Shown here: positions 24,747 through 33,288 of the stretch, in pieces | How positions within the stretch are numbered: position 1 is the stretch's first letter | How the letters are laid out: the number at the start of each line of letters is the position of its first letter | Translations under genes and position numbers: made by a program | The notes under the pieces: model-generated | What the model saw: the letters and a program-made list of their open reading frames with translations, nothing else | Databases searched by the model: none | Told to the model about the DNA's origin: nothing | Assembly: GCA_018005585.1 (NCBI GenBank) | Contig: JAGMZX010000004.1 | Span: forward strand, 12,132-49,389 | Length of the DNA: 37,258 nucleotides | Direction of reading: 5' to 3' | Source of the DNA: Candidatus Hydrogenedentota bacterium | Lineage (GTDB): Bacteria > Hydrogenedentota > Hydrogenedentia > Hydrogenedentales > JAGMZX01

Positions 24747-27700
24747 TCATCCCGCGCCAGGAGCGAAGCCATCCTCCGTGCCTGGGGCAGCGTGGTAGGC
24801 GCCGCCAGGCGTGTTGTAGAACTGGATAACCCGCAGCAGTTCCGTCAGCGTGATGCGCCAGTCCTGCGGCGCGTAGTCGGACGCGTGCGGGGAACAGTCC
24901 ACCGGGCCGGGCTCGGGCGCATAACCGTCCTCGGTTGAAGCCGAACAGGACAGTTCCTCGACATTGTAGAACTGGATAATGCGCAGCAGTTCGGGCAGGA
25001 GGATGCGCCAGTCCTGGTTGCTGTCCGCGCTGTGCTGTCCCTCCGGCGCGGGCGTGAATACTTCTATCAGCGCGGGCAGCGATACCTGCGTGCTGGCCCC
25101 GTCCGTTACCGCGCAGCGATACTCGCCCGCATCCTCGAACTGGACAGGCGAGAGCGCGTATTGCGCGCTCGAAGCGCCGTCCAGAAACGCATCGTCCTTC
25201 TGCCACGCATAGGCCAGCGGCCCTGTGCCGCCGCTCGCGCGCACGCGCAGCGTATAGTTCATGCCCGCGTACAACGCAGCGCCGCGCGGTTGTTCCGTGA
25301 TGACAATGGCGCAATCGTCGTCCACGATAACCTCGCGTTCCACCGTCGCCGTGTTCCCCGTCGAGTCGGAGACCGAATAGGAAACGCGATAGACGCCGGG
25401 GGCCCTCGTGTCGGGCGGGTCTGTCACCTGGATGCGGTTCGTGAGGTTGCCGTCGCAGGCGTCCTGGGCGGTCGCGCCGGCATCGATCCAGGGGGCGCCG
25501 CAGGCCACGGTCACCGGGTTGGGGCCGAGGAGGGTCAGCTCGGGCGCCGCGCTATCCGCTACGACGACTTCCCGCACGGCGGCGGCGCGGTTGCCCGCCC
25601 CATCGGCAACGGAGTACGTCAATGCGTATGTACCGGGAGAGGCGGCATTCACGCTCCCGGTTACGGTCACCTGCGCGGTGAAATCGCCGCCGCAAGCGTC
25701 CTGTGCGGCGAAACCCGGCTCCGTGAACGGGGCGGGGCATTCCAGCACGAGCGGATTCGCCCCCAGCAGCGTGATCTCGGGCGCGTCGCCGTCGGCAACA
25801 ATGACGCGGCGCGTCGCCTGCGCCGTGAGACCCGCGCCGTCGCGCACATCATAGGTCAGGATATATTCTCCGGGCATTGCCGTATCGACCTCTCCCGTCG
25901 TCTGGACCGACGCGCCGAGGTCGCCGTCGCAAGCGTCGAGCGCGCTGACGCCGGGCTCGGCGTAAGGCTCGCCGCATGGCACGAACAGCGGCGTGGCCCC
26001 GAGCGGCACGAGCCGCGGCGGCGTGGTGTCCGCGACGACGAAGGTCCGCTCCGCGCGTGCTTCATTGCCCGCAGCGTCGGTCACGACATAGGCGCGCGCG
26101 TACGTTCCGGCGCGATGCAGATCAATGTCGTCCTCGAGGACGATGCGCTCCGTCAGGTCGCCTTCGCAGACGTCGAATGCCGTCGCGCCAGGGTCATTCA
26201 ATGCGCCGCCGCACTCGACGCCGATGCTTTCCGCACCAAGCAGCGTCACCGCCGGCGCGGCCGTATCCTGCACGCGCACCGTGCGGCTGAGCTGGGCCGT
26301 CTTGCCGCCGCTGTCCGCGACGCGGTACGTGATCGTGTATTGCCCGGCCGTCGCCGGGTCGACTGTTCCGGTCGTCTGAATCGCCGCCGTGAGGTCGCCG
26401 TCGCACGCGTCGTCTGCCGTTGCGCCGGGGTCGGCGAATGTGCCGCCGCACTCCAGGCTGATCGACGCGGAGCCGATGAGCAGCAACTGCGGCGCCGTGG
26501 TATCCCGAACGATGACCGTGCGCGCGCGCGACGACTCGTTGCCAGCCGTATCGCTCACGGAATAGGCGATCTCATACGTGGCCGGGATTGTCGTGTCTAC
26601 CGTGCCCGTCACGTCGATGCTGGCGGTCAGGTCGCCCGCGCACGCGTCCGTGGCCACGGCGCCCGGTTCGACATAGAGAGCGCCGCACTCGACGTAAGAG
26701 GGATTCCCGCCGAGCAGCATAAGGGCCGGCGGCGTGTCGTCGACCACCTGAACTTCACGCGCGGCTTCTCCGGTATTCCCTGCGTCGTCCTGTACGGTGT
26801 AGGTGAGCAGATACAACGCGGGAGTCTGGGTATCGACCGCGCCGGAAACCTGCACCTGCGCCGAAAGGTCGCCCGCGCAGCCGTCGAGGGCCACGAAGCC
26901 GGGCTCGATATAGGGGGAGCCGCAGGAAATGGAAATCACGCCGCCGCCGTTGAGGGCAAGCGCGGGCGGAGTCGTATCCTGCACGTATACGCTGCGCAGC
27001 GCCTGCGCCGTGTTGCCGATCGAGTCCGTCACGGAATAGGTGAGCACGTACGCTCCAATCGCGTTGGCATTCACCGTGCCTGCGACCAGAATGGCGGTGG
27101 TAAGGTCTCCGTCGAGGTCGTCGGATGCCGTGGCGCCCGGGTCCGTGAACAGCGCGCCACACTCCAGGTAGAACTCGGCGGGGCCGACGAGCGCCACCGT
27201 CGGGGGCATGTCCACAACCAGCGCGGCGGCTTCGCTCGTCAAGGTTGTGGCGGGGCCCGATGCGCCGCCGCCCGTGACGGCGGCCCGGTAATTGCCGGAG
27301 TCCGCGGCATTGACGGCGGTCAACAGCAGTTCGGGCCCGTCAGCGCCGGGGATATCCTCGAAATTATCCGCACTGATTTCCTTCTGCCACGCATACGACG
27401 GGAGCACTTCTCCTCCCACGGCCTGGACGGAGAAAGCGACGTCGTTCCCGGGCCGCACGCGTTGATCGTCCGGCTGCAGGACGAGGCGGAAGGCCTGCGT
27501 GGTCACGTCGAAACGAAAATCCGGCGAACTGCGCACCCACGTGCCGTCGCAGACATAAAGGCGGTAATCACCGGAATCCGAGGAAAGGGGATACGCAAAC
27601 GCGAGGGCGGATTCCTGCGACACGGGTTCGGGCGTGGCCGTCCCCGCAACACGCCGCCAATCGTAGGCGCCGGGCGCGCCCGTGCCGCCTCGGACAAGCG

Positions 27701-28595
27701 CGGTTATCGCGGCGGGCTCTCCGGAAAGGGCGAACGCGTCTTGCGGCGGAGCGGCAATCTCCAGCGGGGGCAGGGTCACGCCGCGGTCGATGAGCCACAC
27801 ATAACGAACGCTGCCGAGGGCCTCGTGGGAAGTCTCGTTATCCGTGACCTGCGCGGCGGGACGGCCCGTGTCGCCGAGCCAATTCGGCTGCCGCGCGCCC
27901 GACACATCGCCGTAGCAGTCGTAACGGGACGCGACGAAATTTCCGCTGACCGTGCTGCGCAGCGTGCTCTTGACCAGGCCTTCGGCGATAGCGGGTATGT
28001 CGCCGCTCGCCACGCCGCGCTCAACGAAGATTTCGCCCAGCGTAATGAGCAGGCCGCGCACGAACTGCACGCACTCTGCGTCGCCCAGCGTCATGTAGCC
28101 CGCGACCAGATCCTTCAGCGTCTCGCCGAACGCCGGGTCGCCCGCGCTGACTTCATCGATGATGTTCACGGAGAAAAAGACGAAATCCAGTGTGAGATCG
28201 GGCCGCACCCGGCCGCGATTCGCCGCATAGCTCGCGCGAATGGCTTCCACCGTCGCGGGGGGAATCCCCGAGAGAACCGTGTCCGCCGGGCCGCCCGTGA
28301 GGATGGCCGCGAGCAGGTCCAGTTGGTCATCGTCTTTAATCCCGTTGGCGCTGTTGTCCTCGTTCGAGAATTGCGGCGTGGGGTCCGCCGTGTTCTCCTG
28401 GTTAAACCGCGTCTGCCACTCGGGGAACTCCTCCAGCAGCGGTCCGTCCATTCCCGCGAAGATGAGATCGAAATTCAAGGGCAGGCCGTTCGTGAGGTCG
28501 TCCGGCGTAACGCATTGCGCGGGCAACGGCGCGGATATCGCAAAGCTGTGCGCGCAGCACACCAGAAAGATCAGCGGAAAGGAGCGTTCGTTCAT
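24747..28595 (-). CDS. Exported protein with eight tandem DUF5011-like Ig repeats and a C-terminal dockerin-like tail
   Basis: The ATG at 28595 gives MNERSFPLIFLVCCAHSFA, a signal peptide; an ATG at 28703 would add 36 residues with no secretion signal in front. The 1282-residue product has an unassigned N-domain (about 28-270, with NGIKDDDQLDLLAAIL), two Ig-like regions (about 300-460), eight Ig-like repeats of about 79 residues (464-1094), one more Ig domain (about 1095-1180, WQKDDAFL and AGEYRCAV) and a dockerin-like pair. In the pair, HSADSNQDWRILLPELLR and YAPQDWRITLTELLR each precede IQFYN. Each dockerin half would bind calcium. No membrane anchor is present at the C-terminus. It is likely a surface or secreted adhesin; no enzyme motif was seen. 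Confidence 0.88.
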   Translation of the reverse strand: MNERSFPLIFLVCCAHSFAISAPLPAQCVTPDDLTNGLPLNFDLIFAGMDGPLLEEFPEWQTRFNQENTADPTPQFSNEDNSANGIKDDDQLDLLAAILTGGPADTVLSGIPPATVEAIRASYAANRGRVRPDLTLDFVFFSVNIIDEVSAGDPAFGETLKDLVAGYMTLGDAECVQFVRGLLITLGEIFVERGVASGDIPAIAEGLVKSTLRSTVSGNFVASRYDCYGDVSGARQPNWLGDTGRPAAQVTDNETSHEALGSVRYVWLIDRGVTLPPLEIAAPPQDAFALSGEPAAITALVRGGTGAPGAYDWRRVAGTATPEPVSQESALAFAYPLSSDSGDYRLYVCDGTWVRSSPDFRFDVTTQAFRLVLQPDDQRVRPGNDVAFSVQAVGGEVLPSYAWQKEISADNFEDIPGADGPELLLTAVNAADSGNYRAAVTGGGASGPATTLTSEAAALVVDMPPTVALVGPAEFYLECGALFTDPGATASDDLDGDLTTAILVAGTVNANAIGAYVLTYSVTDSIGNTAQALRSVYVQDTTPPALALNGGGVISISCGSPYIEPGFVALDGCAGDLSAQVQVSGAVDTQTPALYLLTYTVQDDAGNTGEAAREVQVVDDTPPALMLLGGNPSYVECGALYVEPGAVATDACAGDLTASIDVTGTVDTTIPATYEIAYSVSDTAGNESSRARTVIVRDTTAPQLLLIGSASISLECGGTFADPGATADDACDGDLTAAIQTTGTVDPATAGQYTITYRVADSGGKTAQLSRTVRVQDTAAPAVTLLGAESIGVECGGALNDPGATAFDVCEGDLTERIVLEDDIDLHRAGTYARAYVVTDAAGNEARAERTFVVADTTPPRLVPLGATPLFVPCGEPYAEPGVSALDACDGDLGASVQTTGEVDTAMPGEYILTYDVRDGAGLTAQATRRVIVADGDAPEITLLGANPLVLECPAPFTEPGFAAQDACGGDFTAQVTVTGSVNAASPGTYALTYSVADGAGNRAAAVREVVVADSAAPELTLLGPNPVTVACGAPWIDAGATAQDACDGNLTNRIQVTDPPDTRAPGVYRVSYSVSDSTGNTATVEREVIVDDDCAIVITEQPRGAALYAGMNYTLRVRASGGTGPLAYAWQKDDAFLDGASSAQYALSPVQFEDAGEYRCAVTDGASTQVSLPALIEVFTPAPEGQHSADSNQDWRILLPELLRIIQFYNVEELSCSASTEDGYAPEPGPVDCSPHASDYAPQDWRITLTELLRVIQFYNTPGGAYHAAPGTEDGFAPGAG
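25314..27206 (-). repeat. Eight tandem DUF5011-like Ig repeats
   Basis: Each repeat runs from (T/A/D)-P-x-(L/V) through (E/S/A/P)-C and (D/E)-PG, then D-(A/G/V)-C-x-GD/GN, ending at YSV-D--GN and a V-V-D- boundary. The length is about 79 residues. Seven of eight have a second Cys at the DAC position; the first (N-terminal) repeat has Asp-Leu there instead. Confidence 0.85.
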
Positions 28596-28738
28596 CTGCC
28601 ACCTGCGTGTTAGAGAGAGACTGCTCATTTGCGGCTTGCCCTGCCGGATTCCGGTTACAAATCCAGGCATTTGGACGCCATGCGTCGCATTCGGGGCATT
28701 CACGGATTCCCCAACAGAGCGGCGAGATCACCCGCAGG

Positions 28739-28767
28739 CCCTGCACCCCCATGCAGCAGGGATTGTA
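28739..28767 (-). promoter_or_regulatory. Extended -10 box beside an inverted repeat, upstream of the Ig-repeat gene
   Basis: On the reverse strand TGGTACAAT ends at 28762 and runs directly into CCCTGC (28761-28756), an 11-nt loop and GCAGGG (28744-28739). Transcription would start inside the repeat. The leader to the ATG at 28595 would be about 160 nt. No -35 box is recognisable. Confidence 0.25.
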
Positions 28768-28856
28768 CCACAGACGGTAGCGTACGCGCGTGGGCACCCT
28801 GCAACAGGATCTAAATGACGCCGGCATGTTGCGCCTTCGGGCTTCCAGAGCGAAAC

Positions 28857-29042
28857 ATGAGTTCCGGCATTGCCGCGTTGGGCCGGAGCACGTGTTCCGT
28901 GCTTCGGTGGACGCATGCGGACTACGACCTCGCATATTATTTGAGCAAGACGCCCGCGGAACGGTTCGCGACGGCCAGAATCAGCCGGTGCGGGGTGTAT
29001 GGCCATAATCGAGTGACAGCGCAACTTCAAAAGAGTTCGTGA
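28857..29042 (+). pseudogene. Short reading frame resembling the end of a small conserved protein
   Basis: The 61-codon frame includes DYDLAYYLSKTPAERFATA and GVYGHNRVTAQLQKSS. From memory this resembles small proteins of the type (EYWLSKTPEER...LRRQVYG...RLQRV) often encoded next to nucleotidyltransferase-like toxin partners. The segment before Asp-Tyr-Asp has no such character, and the end stops early, so I read it as a decayed copy. There is no clear ribosome site. The remainder of the 28596-29151 gap shows only promoter-like sites. Confidence 0.3.
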
Positions 29043-29054
29043 GGTTGCTAGACT
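29026..29054 (+). promoter_or_regulatory. Possible queC promoter
   Basis: TTCAAA (29026-29031), a 17-nt spacer and TAGACT (29049-29054), about 97 nt before the queC ATG. Each hexamer matches 4/6. Confidence 0.3.
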
Positions 29055-29151
29055 CGAACGGAGTTGAGTACCTTCTTCCCTGCGGCGACATGGTCGCACA
29101 TGATGGCTATCTGCGGGCTGCGGCGGCCAGAGAAGCCTGAGGAGCGGGAAA

Positions 29152-29841
29152 ATGGCCGAACCATCTCCCGCCGTCGTGTTGCTCAGCGGCGGCATCGATT
29201 CGAGCGTGCTCGCGCACTACACGGCGCGCAGGCTGGGCCGCGCACCGGTGCGCGCGCTCAGCTTTCAGTACGGGCAGCGGCACGCGCGCGAACTCGAATG
29301 CGCGCGGTTTCAGGCGCAGGCCGCCGGCATGGCGGCTCACGAGTTGATTGACCTCTCCTTTCTTGGCCCGATGCTCCAAGGCGGCTCTGCGTTGATCGAC
29401 GGCGGCGGCGGCGTGCCGGACTTGCGCGACCTGCCCAAGGCCGCGCTGGACCAGCCGCCGACGTACGTGCCGAACCGGAACATGATGTTCCTGTCCATCG
29501 CGGCGGCGTATGCGGAGGCATGCGGCATCCACGAGGTGTTCTACGGGGCGCAGGCGCAGGATGAGTACGGATACTGGGACTGCACGCGCGCGTTTCTCGA
29601 CCGCATGAATGACGTGCTCGCGTTGAACCGCCGCGAGCCGGTGCGCATTCACGCGCCGTTCATCGAGAAGCGCAAGGCCGAAACGGTGCGGCTCGGGATG
29701 GAACTCGGCGTCGATTTCGCGCGGACGTGGAGCTGCTATCGCGGCGCGGCGCGGCCCTGCGGGACGTGTCCGACCTGCGTGGAGCGGCGCAACGCGTTCC
29801 GCGAGGCAGGCGGGAAAGACCCCCTCGCATACCCAGGTTGA
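29152..29841 (+). CDS. queC: 7-cyano-7-deazaguanine synthase (preQ0 synthase)
   Basis: QueC converts 7-carboxy-7-deazaguanine, ammonia and ATP to preQ0, a precursor of queuosine in tRNA. The 229-residue length is normal. The PP-loop ATP site is LLSGGIDSS (residues 10-18), followed by FQYGQRHARE and VPNRNMMFLS. The zinc site is the Cys cluster in CYRGAARPCGTCPTC near the C-terminus, followed by VERRNAF. A ribosome site GAGGAGCGGG is near the ATG. No queD, queE or queF lies beside it. The stop is 6 bp from the convergent aspS stop, so little room exists for a terminator. Confidence 0.95.
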   Translation: MAEPSPAVVLLSGGIDSSVLAHYTARRLGRAPVRALSFQYGQRHARELECARFQAQAAGMAAHELIDLSFLGPMLQGGSALIDGGGGVPDLRDLPKAALDQPPTYVPNRNMMFLSIAAAYAEACGIHEVFYGAQAQDEYGYWDCTRAFLDRMNDVLALNRREPVRIHAPFIEKRKAETVRLGMELGVDFARTWSCYRGAARPCGTCPTCVERRNAFREAGGKDPLAYPG

Positions 29842-29847
29842 GGCGCG

Positions 29848-31629
29848 CTATTTCTTCGGTTCCGGCGGCGGCGCGATGCGCAGCGACAATTCGTCCAACT
29901 GCTTTTTCGTTACTTCGCCCGGCGCGCCCATGAGCAGGTCCTGCGCCTTCTGGTTGAGCGGGAACGCGATAACCTCGCGGATGTTCGGTTCGTCGGCGAG
30001 CAGCATGACAATACGGTCGAGGCCGGGCGCGATGCCTCCGTGCGGCGGGGCCCCATAATGGAACGCCTTCCACAGCGCGGGGAACTTCGACTTGACCGTG
30101 TGCTCGTCGTAGCCCGCGATCGCGAAAGCCTTCAGCATCACGTCGGGCCGGTGGTTGCGGATGGCACCCGAGGACAACTCGATGCCGTTGCAGACGATGT
30201 CGTACTGAAACGCAAGCACATCGAGCGGGTCTTGTGTTTCGAGTGCTTCGAGGCCGCCCTGCGGCATGCTGAACGGATTGTGTGAGAAGTCGATCTTCTT
30301 CTCCTCTTCGTTCCACTCAAACATGGGGAAGTCAACGATCCAGCAGAAGGCACACACGTCCGGGTCGATCAGGCCGAGCTGCCTGCCGAGGTAGCCGCGC
30401 ACCTTGCCCAGGAGCGCGTTTGTCTCGCAACGCTTGCCCGCGCCAAAGAAGATCGCGTCGCCCTCTTCCGCGCCCATGACGCGCAGCAACGCTTCCTTCT
30501 CATGCTTCTTGAGGAACTTGACGACGGGGCCGCGCATTTCCCCTTCGCGCAGCGCGATCCACGCCAGGCCCTGCGCGCCTTCCGACTTCGCCCACCGTTC
30601 GGCATCGTCGAAGAATTTGCGCGGCTGCGTCGCGGCGCCCTTCGCATTGATTGCCTTCACCGCGCCTCCGGATTTCGCCTGGCTGGCGAAGATTTTCAGG
30701 TCGCAATCCGCGAAGATTGCGGTGCAATCGGCCATTTCGAGGCCAAAACGCAGGTCGGGCTTGTCCGACCCGTATTTCTCTATTGCATCGCGGTAGGGGA
30801 TGCGCGGGAATGTCTCCGCCGGGATCTTCTTGTTCGAAAGCTCCCTGAACAGCCGGACCATGAGCAATTCGAGTTCGTGAAACAAGTCGTCCTGCGTGAT
30901 GAAGGACATCTCGATATCGATCTGGTAGAACTCGCCGGGACTCCGGTCCGCGCGGGAGTCTTCGTCGCGAAAGCACGGGGCAATCTGGAAGTACCGGTCG
31001 AAACCGGAGATCATCAGGAGCTGCTTGAACTGCTGGGGCGCCTGCGGCAGGGCGTAGAACTGCCCCGGGTAGAGCCGGCTCGGCACGAGGTAGTCGCGCG
31101 CGCCCTCGGGCGAAGAGCTGGTCAGGATCGGCGTGTGAAATTCGGTGAACCCGCGCCTGGTGAGTTGGTCGCGCGTCACCGCGCAGGCCTGAGACCGCAG
31201 CAGAATGTTCCGGTGCATCTTCTCGCGCCGCAGATCGAGGAACCGGTGCGCCAGCCGCATTTCTTCCGAGGTGTCCAGGTCCTGATTCACGGGAAACGGC
31301 AGCACGTCGCTCGCGGACTCGGTCAGGAACTCCCGGGCCACCACCTCGATCTCACCCGTGGCGAGGTTCGGGTTGACCGTCTCGGGCGTGCGTTCCGTCA
31401 CTTCGCCGGTCACGGTGACCACGCTTTCCTGCCGGACCTTCTCCGCCTCGGCGAAACAGGATTGGTCCGGATTGACCACGACTTGGGTCAAGCCGTAATG
31501 GTCGCGCAGGTCGATGAAAATGACGCCGCCATGGTCGCGTTTGCGGTGGACCCAGCCGGATAACCGGACCGTCTGGCCCGCGTCGTTCTTGCGTAGTTGC
31601 CCGCAGGTGTGCGTTCGGAACGGGTGCAT
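29848..31629 (-). CDS. aspS: Aspartyl-tRNA synthetase (possibly non-discriminating)
   Basis: The 593-residue protein is a bacterial-type class II AspRS with an N-terminal OB-fold anticodon-binding domain ([17 protein letters not shown]), motif-2 region [20 protein letters not shown], the inserted GAD domain, and motif 3 [18 protein letters not shown]. The start [14 protein letters not shown] is the usual one. Position 33 is His in RKRDHGG. In studied enzymes His at this OB-fold position goes with non-discriminating AspRS, which also charges tRNA-Asn and then needs GatCAB, whereas Leu marks discriminating ones. The SPGEFYQ wording resembles alphaproteobacterial enzymes. The call of AspRS itself is firm; the specificity is inferred. 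Confidence 0.96.
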   Translation of the reverse strand: MHPFRTHTCGQLRKNDAGQTVRLSGWVHRKRDHGGVIFIDLRDHYGLTQVVVNPDQSCFAEAEKVRQESVVTVTGEVTERTPETVNPNLATGEIEVVAREFLTESASDVLPFPVNQDLDTSEEMRLAHRFLDLRREKMHRNILLRSQACAVTRDQLTRRGFTEFHTPILTSSSPEGARDYLVPSRLYPGQFYALPQAPQQFKQLLMISGFDRYFQIAPCFRDEDSRADRSPGEFYQIDIEMSFITQDDLFHELELLMVRLFRELSNKKIPAETFPRIPYRDAIEKYGSDKPDLRFGLEMADCTAIFADCDLKIFASQAKSGGAVKAINAKGAATQPRKFFDDAERWAKSEGAQGLAWIALREGEMRGPVVKFLKKHEKEALLRVMGAEEGDAIFFGAGKRCETNALLGKVRGYLGRQLGLIDPDVCAFCWIVDFPMFEWNEEEKKIDFSHNPFSMPQGGLEALETQDPLDVLAFQYDIVCNGIELSSGAIRNHRPDVMLKAFAIAGYDEHTVKSKFPALWKAFHYGAPPHGGIAPGLDRIVMLLADEPNIREVIAFPLNQKAQDLLMGAPGEVTKKQLDELSLRIAPPPEPKK

Positions 31630-31678
31630 GCTTTTCGCCCTTCTGAAGTCTGTGTGGACGGTCTCCAGGAAGAAGAAA

Positions 31679-31707
31679 AGTATACTACCCGCCAGAGGCG
31701 GAAAACT
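31679..31707 (-). promoter_or_regulatory. Putative aspS promoter
   Basis: The reverse strand has TATACT (31684-31679) about 50 nt before the aspS ATG. The best hexamer at 17-nt spacing, AGTTTT, is a poor -35. It lies in the 78-bp gap after the Nudix-CPBP gene. Confidence 0.35.
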
Positions 31708-33132
31708 TCAACCCATGCGCGTGTTTTGGGCCCCGATCCCGCGGAAACGGGCCAACAGCCAGCCGATGCTCATCGCGAGCAGCAGCGCGCCCGCAGCGGT
31801 CAGCCACAGAGGTTGCGTCGCACCACACAGCGGACCCGCGTTGTAACCGGAAATCTCCCACGGCAGCAGCCTGCCTCCCATAAGGCCGAGGCCGTTGAGC
31901 AGTGCGTGCCCGAATATGCAAAGACCAAGCGAGCCAGTCTGCAAGAGCCACCAACCGAACACCATGCCCGCGGCGAAGGCGGCCGGGGCCTGCCATATGT
32001 TCAGGTGCAGCAAGGCAAACAAGACGCTGACGGATACGACGGCGACAATGGCGTTGTAACGGGCACGCAAGCCATGGAGGATCAGGCCGCGAAACAGCAG
32101 TTCCTCACCGACGGGCGCGACGACGACCAGTGTAAGCGCCGTTGCCCAGAGCGGCGCGTTATCGCCTATCAACGCTTCCACGAATTCAAAGGCTTCTTCC
32201 GGCGGCTCGACCAAGCGCAGCATGTAGTTGTTGATCTCTGAACAGACCAGGTGCAGCCCGAGCACGAGCATGGCCGCCGGCAGCAGCAAGCCGGGGCTGA
32301 AACCGAGGCTTCCGAGGATGCCCCGCCGGGGCCGCGGCGACAACAAGAGCCCGAATCCCAGCGTCAGGAACATGCTGGACAGGTTCATCAATCCCAAGCC
32401 AAGCGGATGGGCCAGCAACTGCCTGTCGAGGACCAGGCCCGCCACATGCAACGCCGCTCCTGCGAATATCTGGATGGCCAGCGCGAGCAGCACAAGCCCG
32501 ATGGCGCCCCAAAGGCCCGGGAACGGACGGCGCGCCCGAACGGGCGCAGGCGCGGGCAGCGGCGCTATGGACGGCACCCCCGCCGGAGCCGGGGGCCATT
32601 GTGCGGCCTGCCGGTCCAGATGCGCCAGCAACGCATACAGGAGAATAATCGTCTTCCCGTCCTGGACCGCGTGCGTTTCCAGCATGGCGCGCACCTGATT
32701 CAGCGGGACCTCGACCAGCTCGATGCGTTCCTCCGGGTCCGGGCGGGGCTCCGTTTGTTCCAGGTCGAAGGCAAGATAGAGGTGAATCCGCTCGTTGCAG
32801 TACCCGATGGACGCGAAAGCGAAGCTCAGCGGAATGATGCGCCCCGCGCGATAGCCCGTTTCCTCCTCCAGTTCGAGCCGGGCGCGCTGTTCCGGGTCTT
32901 CTTCCCCTTCCAGTTTGCCGGCGGGCGCTTCGAGCACATATTCACCCACGGCGATGCGGAATTGGCGCACCAGGATCACGGAATGCCCGGTGAATGGCAG
33001 GACGCACACGCCGCCAGGATGCTCGACCACCTCGCGGTACGCCAGGCCGCCGTTGTCGAGCGTCACGTCGCCGACGCGCAGTCGTACCACGCGGCCGTCG
33101 TAGACGATGCGGCTGTCGGTCCAGATTTCCAT
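31708..33132 (-). CDS. Fusion of a Nudix hydrolase with a CPBP intramembrane metalloprotease-like domain
   Basis: The ATG at 33132 (MEIWTDSRIVYDGR) is the natural beginning of an ADP-ribose pyrophosphatase-like Nudix domain; an upstream start at 33210 adds 26 unrelated residues. The Nudix part (about 1-175) has EAPAGKLE and a Nudix box at 72-94 ending LELEEETGY, in which the Arg before the central Glu is replaced by Leu. A Pro/Ala-rich linker (about 180-205) leads to a multi-helix membrane domain (about 207-474). This domain carries the CPBP motifs EELLFR (343-348), ALLHLN and FGHALLN, which form the glutamic-type protease/CAAX-like site. The protein is 474 residues. The Nudix half would face the cytoplasm. 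CPBP proteins process prenylated or C-terminal signal proteins; the substrate here is unknown. Confidence 0.88.
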   Translation of the reverse strand: MEIWTDSRIVYDGRVVRLRVGDVTLDNGGLAYREVVEHPGGVCVLPFTGHSVILVRQFRIAVGEYVLEAPAGKLEGEEDPEQRARLELEEETGYRAGRIIPLSFAFASIGYCNERIHLYLAFDLEQTEPRPDPEERIELVEVPLNQVRAMLETHAVQDGKTIILLYALLAHLDRQAAQWPPAPAGVPSIAPLPAPAPVRARRPFPGLWGAIGLVLLALAIQIFAGAALHVAGLVLDRQLLAHPLGLGLMNLSSMFLTLGFGLLLSPRPRRGILGSLGFSPGLLLPAAMLVLGLHLVCSEINNYMLRLVEPPEEAFEFVEALIGDNAPLWATALTLVVVAPVGEELLFRGLILHGLRARYNAIVAVVSVSVLFALLHLNIWQAPAAFAAGMVFGWWLLQTGSLGLCIFGHALLNGLGLMGGRLLPWEISGYNAGPLCGATQPLWLTAAGALLLAMSIGWLLARFRGIGAQNTRMG

Positions 33133-33253
33133 GATGGTTGCCAGAATTACGCCGGAAAAGACTCCGCCGGGAGACGCCACAGGATAAGAAAAGCGTTGCG
33201 CAAGGCACACCTTGCGGGACGCGGCGCGCGCGTTTTCCGGACTCTGCTTTGCG

Positions 33254-33262
33254 TGCTATCAT
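33254..33262 (+). promoter_or_regulatory. Extended -10 promoter before the uracil-DNA glycosylase
   Basis: TGCTATCAT (33254-33262) lies 27 nt before the ATG at 33289 in the 156-bp divergent gap with the Nudix-CPBP gene. The candidate -35 (TTTCCG, 33234-33239) is weak. Confidence 0.3.
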
Positions 33263-33288
33263 ACCATCTCCCAACACGGAAACACCTC

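Noticed and set aside
25032-28613. A 1193-codon open frame on the strand opposite the Ig-repeat gene
   Set aside because: It mirrors a GC-rich gene whose own frame has signal peptide and repeats; the opposite frame is Arg/Ala/His-rich with no domain. It is a codon-bias shadow.
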